From contig NW_004797385.1 of NCBI RefSeq assembly GCF_000002075.1, positions 884,329 through 948,328 of the forward strand: DNA of 64,000 nucleotides, given 5' to 3'. The notes under the pieces were generated by a model. That model made no database searches and had not been told where the DNA came from. It saw only the letters and a program-made list of their open reading frames with translations. This DNA comes from Aplysia californica (taxonomy: Eukaryota > Mollusca > Gastropoda > Aplysiida > Aplysiidae). The stretch's first letter is position 1, and each line of letters opens with the position of its first letter. The translations under genes were made by a program, and so were the position numbers. Below are positions 59,601 to 64,000 of the stretch, piece by piece.

Positions 59601-62600
59601 GCAGATAAAGAAGAACAAATATTTAACAAGAAGTGTCTCGAGGAAGAACTATGTGAATCAAACTGACCGCCATCTCCTCATAGCTTTTCTTGGCCTGGTC
59701 CACGGTGTTCTTGAGCAGCATGGCCACGGTCATGGGGCCCACTCCGCCTGGCACTGGTGTGATCCACGAGGCGACCTCTTTGGCAGAGGCATAGTCCACA
59801 TCACCGACCAACCGGTAGCCACGAGCCCTGGTTGCATCTGAAGGGGAAAAAAAAGTCAAATGAGGAAAGGAAATGATTTTGTTTTAGTAAAAGTTTTACC
59901 ATACTTGCACCATAATAAGGTCATATAAATGCTGAAGATTTAGAGGAGTTACAAAAGAGTAGCAAACATAAAAGAGAAGGAGGAGAGTTAAGGACGATAG
60001 ATGTTTGATAGGAAAGAAGGAGCAAGCCACACCTGAACATCCGCCAACTACCCACAGGAAAGGAAAAAAAGGGCTGCTGTTTTTCTGTTTTTAGGATCCC
60101 TCACACACCCAGTATGTTGCAGTTTGCACCAAATTTCACATTCCACAGGTTAGGACAATAAAAACACCGACAAGAAGCAAAAAGTGCAGAGTACGCTACA
60201 GCGCCCGTATAGCAAACCGAGCCAAAACAGAGACAACATTACCACGACAAGACGGGAGATACAGGAAAGGAAAAAACATTAGAGGGGGCACAGAAGCACA
60301 TACTTACATCCACAGGGCCTAGGAAATACAACATACCTGGCAATGAGTTGATGCCACAGTCCACCACTACAGCTCCTGGCTTGATCCAGTCTCCTTTCAC
60401 AAGCTGTGGCTTACCAATACCTACCACCACGATGTCTGCTCTGGAAACCTGAGGAAAAACACATATAACAGTGAAAAAAAAGAGAGTTAAGAGAAATGTA
60501 TTGTATAGGTTTGATGCTCCTTTCAACATTGAAAAGGTTACTCGAGATACTGGACCTCCACTTCCAACATACAAGTACGTTTCAGGTATGACCAGGTCAA
60601 ATGGGTGGAAACTATGAAAACTTCCTACAACTCAAATTTGCAGACACTCTAATAAGAATTTGAACCTGTAAGCGTAAACAGGGTGTACACATGATATAAT
60701 CTGTTGGAAGTCTAGTCTTAAGCCACATAGAGACATTATTCACTGTCAACATCAATTTAAAAAATATTACTCTCTCTATTAAAATTCATTGTTAAATGAC
60801 ATAACAGCACAGGAATTTAATATTTTGATTGCGACAGACACACCATAACCGTACTCTGTAAGGTAAATTCTTTCCTTTCAAATCCACAATATACTGTTGA
60901 TATCCAATGCCGTTTCTGTGTCCATGAAGTATACTGCCCTATATTTCCTTTCTCTTCTGCGCTTGTGAAATTTTTTAGTGTTAAACAAGTAACAATACTT
61001 CTCATTGAATACTTTTGTGTATATTCTTTTGTCTTCATTTTGATACCATGGTATGTGTGTTTTAACTGATATATGATGAGTACAATATCTGGCCTCTTCT
61101 AACACCACATTCAACTTATCACAGTTGCAACACACTGATCTGCTAATTCAGCACAAATGTGGAAACTCCTCTTCTAACACCACATTCAACTTATCACAGT
61201 TGCAACACACTGATCTGCTAATTCAGCACAAATGTGGAAACTCCTCATGAATGGAAAGACAACTTTTTCCTGTTCAACCTATCCAAAACCAAACCCTGAT
61301 AAAATACAGTTCTAGGGTTCAATCCAGCCACTGTTGACGAAAAATGTGAACTGGAAAGAGTAAGCAATTCATGACTCACCTCCTCCTTGAGGTCTGCGGT
61401 GCGAGAGTGACAGACGGTAACTGTGGCATGGTTCCATGTCAGCAGGTCAGACATGGGAGCTCCGACAATCTTGCTCCTGCCCAAAACCACAGCTCTCTTC
61501 CCTTTGACTTCCACTCCTGTGTCACAGCAAATACAGATTACACTCACATCATAGAAAGCACACATAAAAAAAGTCAATCGGATAGCAAGCTGAGAAATTA
61601 ACTTACTCCAGAGTGAAATCTAATCTGAACCCAGCTCAGGTTCAAATCTCGAACTTAAGTATCCAAGATACAGGCATAGAGATTGAACTAAGCTTAACAT
61701 ATGGAGGTATTTTGTCCATAGGCTTGATGAGTCTTTTGTTTATTGTTCATAATTTCAGCTTAGCAGCAATTCTACTCTGCATTTGGTGGTGGAGTGCACT
61801 ACCACGTTGCCACGACAAAAAGGTATCTGTGAAACAAAAAAGACAAAGAAAGAAGCAGTAAGCCACCCCAGATCCCCCATCAATCAGCCCTACTAGAAAG
61901 CAGAGGACCGCACGGGGTGGGGTATTGCTGTTTTTCTTTTAGTAAACGTTAAACGGCACTTGCAACACAATTAGGTCATATAAGTGCTGAATATTAGACG
62001 TGTTATAAGAGAGTAACAAATACAAAGGAGGACAGACAGGACGCTAGGCGTTTCATTGGAAAGAACAAACAAACCACACCAGAGCACCCGCCAACCATCC
62101 ATGTCATCGCTGCCGCAGGACAAAAACTAAGTCCTATGTTCTTTTCCCTTACCCTGTACAGCAGGGTTAAATAAAACGACTCACTTTTCTTGCAACAACG
62201 ATGGCCCACAAAAGAAAGACACACACTAACCAGATCTCTTGATGAGCTCCATACAGCCTCGGGGTGTGCAGGGTAGGATACAGCTGTCCAAGTCTCCACG
62301 CGACAGACGCCCTGCATTGTCCTGGTGCAAACTGAACAAAAGATGAACAAAAAAATCCGACTCACAGTCTGCAAACCGACATAATAAGGAAAACGTTACA
62401 GAGGAAAAATAAGATAAACATTACAGAGGAAAAATAAGAAAACCGTTACAGAGAGGAAAAAAGAATATGTTTCTGTTGTGCTTTGGAGGGTTGGGTTGTT
62501 TGTTTTTTTGCGATAGCACAATGTGCCTTTACTGTACAGGCTTAAGAAGAGGAAGCAAAAGAACAGACTATAAGAGTGCAGGCCTACATAATAAAAGCAT

Positions 62601-63709
62601 TTTGCAAATCATAAGTGGCAATCATCAATGCCTTTCACCCCTGGCAGGGTATAGGCCACATACAAGCTCTTTCCATTTCTCTCTATCCTGGGCCATCCTT
62701 CCTAGCTCGTTCCAAGAGAGCTTCATCTCTCTCATGTCCCTTTCCACACATCTCCTCCATGTTTCCCGTGGCCTACCCCTGCCTCGTGCTCCCTGTGGGT
62801 TCCATTGCAGTAAAGCTCCCCCTCTTTCATTCGCTTCTGTCCAGACTGGTTCAAGTGGGTTTCGCTGATTCCCAGTAAAAGTAGGTGGTATCGGTGCATT
62901 TCTTGGAGGACCTGTGCAGTTTTTCCAGCCTCAAAAAGGGTCCTAACGTTCCACGATCCAATCCGGAGAGACTTGGACTTGGATGATGGTGGAGGCTTCT
63001 GTCCAGCAGCTTCCTTTCGGCTTTCACTACTTTGCATCATAAACTCTCCATTCGGAGAAAATCCACGACCAGCCAAGCAGAGATAATGGTTTTTGCTTGT
63101 ATGTGTTTCTGTAACAAGTACTTTTTACAAGAGAGGTTGTTAGCCTTGTGACTCAACCCACGACCTGGAGGCTCTGTTTCGAGAGTCACTACCTGGTTTC
63201 GCCATTTAGTCGCCTCCTACGACACGATACCACCACGTCAGTCCTATTCTTTTCAAGGCCGAGATTGCACGGCTGATAAGTGGCAATATTGTACCTTAAT
63301 TCAGCAAAACTCACAATCTTTCCATATAAGTGATAGAACTTCAGTCTAAGTATGAGAAAAGAGAAGCACATCTCCACAATAACAGTAATTTAAATATTTA
63401 AAAGAGGGCGAAAGCAAGATCTTCAGATAAAATATTCGAGAAAAAAAAAGTGAGAGCAACCAGTGGTGCACTCCAACCATCCAAAGAGAATTGAGGTTCA
63501 AAAGCAAAGAATTTGATTATTTAGAGTAAAAGATATCCACTACATTATACAACATTCAAACCTTCAACCATACAGCTGCAAGTCTGGCAGCCTAATCACA
63601 AGACTACTAATACTACAATTCACTTTTCTTACCCATCAACATCTTTGCTTGGCAGAATGGCATTGGTTACTAAGTGGGCATCTATCTCATTGTCACTTTC
63701 CATGGGAAG
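41576..63709 (-). CDS. MTHFD1: C1-tetrahydrofolate synthase, cytosolic trifunctional type (N-terminus beyond window)
   Basis: Twenty exons on the minus strand join without a break into 836 codons plus stop; human MTHFD1 has 935 residues, so about 100 N-terminal residues lie right of the window. The N-terminal half is the NADP-dependent methylene-THF dehydrogenase/cyclohydrolase: GRSKIVGAP has the Arg, and VCHSRTA the Ser, that bind the NADP 2'-phosphate in the human enzyme; [11 protein letters not shown] follows. The C-terminal half is formate-THF ligase: P-loop [22 protein letters not shown] and [13 protein letters not shown], both family signatures intact. The C-terminus is [19 protein letters not shown]...LGLS. 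Having both halves with an intact dehydrogenase argues against the monofunctional mitochondrial MTHFD1L. It interconverts 10-formyl-, methenyl- and methylene-THF for purine and thymidylate synthesis. Confidence 0.97.
43560..44510 (+). mobile_element. 951-bp inserted element of unknown family
   Basis: Ends CATAGCTGTGCC and reversed CATAGCTGCCAC share eight perfect terminal bases. Flanked by TTTATA at 43554-43559 and 44511-44516. The inverted paralogue at about 37508 has the uninterrupted site, which proves insertion. It carries the small ORF at 43621. The six-base target duplication and CA...TG ends do not settle a superfamily. Confidence 0.7.
43621..43797 (+). CDS. small open frame inside the inserted element
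   Basis: ATG in fair context (GACGATGG) opens [20 protein letters not shown], then [18 protein letters not shown] and ends LVRE-VR at TAA, or continues through a possible donor GTAAGA after LVRE. Lys/Glu-rich, two Trp, no known domain. It could be a first exon of the element's own gene, or chance. Confidence 0.3.
46357..46437. mobile_element. remnant of a TTAA-type miniature element
   Basis: CCCTTTCACTGCCAGACC at the left and reversed CATCTTCACTGTCCTGGCC at the right recall the ends of the 210-bp element at 40434; no TTAA remains. Confidence 0.3.
46488..46640 (-). CDS. MTHFD1: MTHFD1 exon, residues 757-807 of readable part
   Basis: 51 codons from [17 protein letters not shown]-type start ([18 protein letters not shown]) to [11 protein letters not shown]. 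Acceptor CTCTCTCAG, donor GTCAGT. Conserved formate-THF ligase C-terminal region. Confidence 0.96.
47229..48248. mobile_element. TA-flanked miniature transposon (Tigger/pogo-like), 1,020 bp
   Basis: Ends CAGTAGTCTCCGCCTAAACG and reversed CAGTAGTCTCCGCCTAAACG are nearly perfect; TA outside. Collinear with 26978-27987. It ends only about 40 bases before the next MTHFD1 exon at 48291. Confidence 0.88.
48291..48398 (-). CDS. MTHFD1: MTHFD1 exon, residues 721-756
   Basis: 36 codons, [20 protein letters not shown] to QIERYERQ, phase 0 both ends; donor GTATGT. Confidence 0.95.
48684..48845 (-). repeat. SINE-like repeat family 1, MTHFD1 intron copy
   Basis: Plus-strand reading runs from AGTAAGTTTTACAGCACTTG to AGAGCACCTGCCAAAC. 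Sense direction of the gene if the GTAAAAC end is the 3' tail. Confidence 0.75.
48915..49092 (-). CDS. MTHFD1: MTHFD1 exon, residues 662-720
   Basis: Encodes [35 protein letters not shown] and FKFLYNVK, the NHWA.GG.GA motif region of formate-THF ligase. The first base completes Ala661. Confidence 0.96.
49735..49835 (-). CDS. MTHFD1: MTHFD1 exon, residues 628-660
   Basis: 33 codons plus two bases: [20 protein letters not shown] then [12 protein letters not shown]. Donor GTAAGT, acceptor TGTACAG. Confidence 0.96.
50332..50513 (-). CDS. MTHFD1: MTHFD1 exon with [13 protein letters not shown] signature
   Basis: Residues 568-627: [19 protein letters not shown] then [20 protein letters not shown] and PLPKEYTEE. 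This is one of the two sequence signatures of the formate-THF ligase family. Confidence 0.97.
50879..50990 (-). CDS. MTHFD1: MTHFD1 exon, residues 530-566
   Basis: [48 protein letters not shown] is near invariant in the family. Confidence 0.97.
51725..52245 (+). mobile_element. LINE fragment, 3' end of reverse transcriptase ORF, antisense in MTHFD1 intron
   Basis: Plus-strand frames give [20 protein letters not shown], then [32 protein letters not shown] and SRGRPRKTK, the thumb/C-terminal region of APE-type non-LTR reverse transcriptases. In-frame stops after TTDK and after IKWF and a shift near 52080 show decay. Ends near an AGTAAAAGTAAAG tail. The only clear repeat in MTHFD1 lying antisense. 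Confidence 0.7.
52335..52403 (-). CDS. MTHFD1: MTHFD1 short exon, residues 507-529
   Basis: 23 codons, [20 protein letters not shown] then TLE, phase 0 both ends, donor GTAAGT. Matches human ...[19 protein letters not shown]. Confidence 0.96.
52783..52912 (-). repeat. SINE-like repeat family 2, copy A
   Basis: Plus reading GAGTAAAGAGGAGCACATCG...GTGGCACCCTCCAACCAT. Shares the AGAGAAGCACATC and CACTCCAACCATCC blocks with the copy at 63345 and part of 57473. Same orientation as all of them. Confidence 0.6.
52962..53102 (-). CDS. MTHFD1: MTHFD1 exon, residues 460-506
   Basis: 47 codons: [58 protein letters not shown] is a hallmark of formate-THF ligases. Confidence 0.97.
53132..53272 (-). repeat. 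SINE-like repeat family 1, MTHFD1 intron copy
   Basis: Begins about 30 bases upstream of the splice acceptor of the exon ending at 53102. Contains CATATAAGTGCCAGAGATTA and GCACCCGCCAACCACCCA. Sense orientation. Confidence 0.75.
53893..53969 (-). CDS. MTHFD1: MTHFD1 exon, residues 435-459
   Basis: 25 codons, [20 protein letters not shown] then GHTRE. The first two bases complete Val434. The donor is GTAATA, weaker than the others. Confidence 0.94.
54579..54681 (-). CDS. MTHFD1: MTHFD1 exon, residues 400-433
   Basis: [20 protein letters not shown] then [14 protein letters not shown]. RLDIDPxTITWxR is conserved in the family. Acceptor TCTTTCAG, donor GTAAAT. Confidence 0.96.
55276..55429. mobile_element. 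154-bp foldback miniature element
   Basis: Almost the whole element is an imperfect palindrome: GTGCTCACTATGGACGGGAT at the left and reversed GTGCCCACTACGGATGGGAT at the right, followed on both sides by CGGCCGAT. A diverged copy is at 34326-34505. Confidence 0.8.
56103..56248 (-). repeat. SINE-like repeat family 1, MTHFD1 intron copy
   Basis: Contains GGCATTTGCAACACAATTAG, GGTGTTACAAGAGAGTAACA and AGAGCACCCACCAACCA. Sense orientation. Confidence 0.75.
56382..56611 (-). CDS. MTHFD1: MTHFD1 exon with GGAAGGGY signature, residues 324-399
   Basis: 76 codons: [56 protein letters not shown]. With Gly323 from the split codon it completes the KGGAAGGGY signature of formate-THF ligases. Confidence 0.97.
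57316..57452 (-). CDS. MTHFD1: MTHFD1 exon with P-loop, residues 278-322
   Basis: [20 protein letters not shown] then [30 protein letters not shown] is the ATP-binding P-loop of the ligase domain. Confidence 0.97.
57473..57555 (-). repeat. SINE-like repeat family 2, copy B (partial)
   Basis: GAGTACAGAGAAGCACATCA and ACAATAGCAGCCATTTAG match family 2. It starts about 20 bases from the splice acceptor of the P-loop exon. Confidence 0.5.
57821..57972 (-). repeat. minisatellite built from the exon end and 5' splice site of MTHFD1
   Basis: Three exact-period 31-bp units (57859, 57890, 57921) plus flanking partial units (57821, 57952). Read on the minus strand each full unit contains TTACTGG followed by GTATGTGAGGAATC; the real exon boundary at 58147 reads TCACTGG/GTATGTGAGGAATC. 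The unit at 57952 has lost the GT. The array lies just downstream of the real donor, split from it by a SINE. Confidence 0.85.
57971..58111 (-). repeat. tRNA-derived SINE in MTHFD1 intron
   Basis: Minus strand: GGTTTCGGTGGTTTAGTGGT (A-box region), GGTTCAAATCCC (B box), then a body ending in GCTATTTATTGTTATTATTA. Same family as 3044-3405. Sense to MTHFD1. It is not a tRNA gene: no paired acceptor stem closes the head. Confidence 0.8.
58147..58320 (-). CDS. MTHFD1: MTHFD1 exon, residues 220-276
   Basis: [47 protein letters not shown]. Start of the ligase domain (EVxLYGxxKAKV). Donor GTATGT with the unusual tandem copies downstream. Confidence 0.96.
59003..59061 (-). CDS. MTHFD1: MTHFD1 short linker exon, residues 200-218
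   Basis: 19 codons plus two bases, [19 protein letters not shown], joining the dehydrogenase/cyclohydrolase and ligase halves (human ...IQYNNLNLKTPVPSDIDI). Acceptor CATTTCAG, donor GTGAAT. Confidence 0.92.
59668..59837 (-). CDS. MTHFD1: MTHFD1 exon, residues 144-199
   Basis: [59 protein letters not shown] is the second signature of the dehydrogenase/cyclohydrolase family. Confidence 0.97.
59885..60056 (-). repeat. SINE-like repeat family 1, MTHFD1 intron copy (full length)
   Basis: Plus reading from AGTAAAAGTTTTACCATACT to CATCCGCCAACTACCCA, about 172 bases, a good reference copy of the family. Sense orientation to the gene. Confidence 0.8.
60337..60448 (-). CDS. MTHFD1: MTHFD1 exon, residues 106-142
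   Basis: [20 protein letters not shown] then [23 protein letters not shown]...W.KPGAVVID.GIN is typical of the NADP-binding domain. Confidence 0.97.
61093..61242. repeat. perfect 75-bp tandem duplication
   Basis: 61093-61167 and 61168-61242 appear identical, beginning CCTCTTCTAACACCACATTC; a four-base start of a third unit follows. Lack of differences points to a very recent event. Confidence 0.9.
61380..61516 (-). CDS. MTHFD1: MTHFD1 exon with GRSKIVG, residues 61-105
   Basis: [40 protein letters not shown]. The Arg of GRSK and Ser of CHS correspond to human Arg173 and Ser197, which set NADP preference. Confidence 0.97.
61941..62101 (-). repeat. SINE-like repeat family 1, MTHFD1 intron copy
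   Basis: AGTAAACGTTAAACGGCACT to GCACCCGCCAACCATCCA on the plus strand; sense to the gene. Confidence 0.75.
62231..62331 (-). CDS. MTHFD1: MTHFD1 exon, residues 27-59
   Basis: [20 protein letters not shown] then [13 protein letters not shown]. PCTPxGCxELI and NAGRLARGD are family hallmarks. Donor GTTAGT. Confidence 0.96.
62623..63275 (-). mobile_element. internally deleted LINE: 5' end joined to 3' end, with target duplication
   Basis: Flanked by ATAAGTGGCAAT at 62611-62622 and 63276-63287. On the minus strand it begins with an untranslated leader (TCGTAGGAGGCGACTAAATG), then an APE-type endonuclease start ([31 protein letters not shown]). It then jumps near 62805-62820 to the end of ORF2 in another frame ([34 protein letters not shown]) and the 3' end ...GGCATTGATG. 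About 650 bp remain of a normally multi-kb element. The 3' part matches 36105-36265. Confidence 0.85.
63345..63484 (-). repeat. SINE-like repeat family 2, copy C
   Basis: Plus reading AGAGAAGCACATCTCCACAA to AGTGGTGCACTCCAACCATC. Sense to MTHFD1. Confidence 0.6.
63633..63709 (-). CDS. MTHFD1: MTHFD1 most upstream exon in window, residues 1-25
   Basis: [20 protein letters not shown] then SKDVD, matching human [20 protein letters not shown].KDVDG from residue about 101. Acceptor TATTCTAG. The exon before it must end phase 0 with a VQ-type end and was not found up to base 64000. Confidence 0.95.
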
Positions 63710-64000
63710 CTAGAATAGGAATGACAAAGAAAAAGCATGCATAAGAAGCAACAAAGGCACATATCATGAAATATGTTAAGCCATATCACAAATAAATATG
63801 AAGTCCTGTTAAACGGGCAGCTCAACACAAGAGGCTCCAGAGAGGCATTCGTAAAAAAAATTTGTTCTGAAAGAATGTTGAACAATATCATAAGAACCCC
63901 TCAAAGATGAGTACACTAACCATTGTGGTTAGTTCTTCGATAAAATTCAAAGGCCCAACCTTACAAATAGGCAATGCACTACAGTGGCCAGCTGTGGGAT

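Noticed and set aside
63921-63960. Possible further upstream MTHFD1 exon ending ELTTM before a GTTAGT donor
   Set aside because: Phase fits, but VGPLNFIEELTTM does not resemble the conserved STVHGFLVQ-type sequence expected before LPMES, and no acceptor was seen. The stretch ending at GTAAGG near 63965 also fails to match.

Overview
The window is animal nuclear DNA. It has AT-rich intergenic sequence, split genes with GT-AG introns, dense short interspersed elements, TA- and TTAA-flanked miniature transposons, LINE fragments and microsatellites. The proteins look lophotrochozoan, and the repeats (a tRNA-type SINE ending in an ATT-rich tail, RTE-like LINE ends with GAT tails, scattered TCTAGATCTAGA motifs) suggest a mollusc, probably a gastropod. 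The organism is inference; nothing in the sequence names it.

Three host genes can be read by joining exons. (1) 609-6066, plus strand: peroxiredoxin-5, an atypical 2-Cys thiol peroxidase, in five readable exons; its first exon is only tentatively placed at the left edge. (2) 24010-29466, plus strand: an AlkD-family HEAT-like DNA alkylation repair protein of 376 residues in four coding exons. It has a long basic low-complexity N-terminus and all four residues of the AlkD active site. (3) 41576-63709, minus strand: C1-tetrahydrofolate synthase (MTHFD1 type: dehydrogenase/cyclohydrolase plus formate ligase) in 20 exons covering 836 codons. The first roughly 100 codons lie beyond the right edge. 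The three genes do not form a pathway; they are neighbours with separate housekeeping roles (peroxide detoxification, base-damage repair, one-carbon metabolism).

Region by region: 1-6066 is PRDX5, with intron 3 almost filled by one SINE and two miniature transposons. 6067-7356 is the 3' flank. 7357-7601 is a long CT/CCCT tract. 7595-12508 and 12609-17522 are the same 4,914 bp on either side of a 100-N gap, almost certainly two overlapping contigs that were never merged. 17457-18824 is a hAT-type element with 8-bp target duplications and clusters of CTCGAG palindromes; the contig end falls in its left cluster. 18833-24008 holds two diverged TTAA-flanked elements, minisatellites and telomere-like C-rich repeats. 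24010-29466 is the AlkD-like gene, with a 1-kb TA-flanked element and a SINE-like copy in intron 2. 29467-41575 is intergenic: a Ser/Thr-rich ORF of unknown status, five or more small transposons, and a Tc1 relic carrying a nested LINE end. 41576-64000 is MTHFD1, whose introns carry at least nine SINE-like insertions, all in the sense direction, plus two LINE pieces.

The most unusual structures are a minisatellite made of copies of an MTHFD1 exon end with its 5' splice site; a 951-bp unknown inserted element whose empty site is preserved in an inverted paralogous repeat; and an internally deleted LINE (5' end joined to 3' end) with its own 12-bp target duplication. Identity and divergence statements are by eye; no alignment was run.
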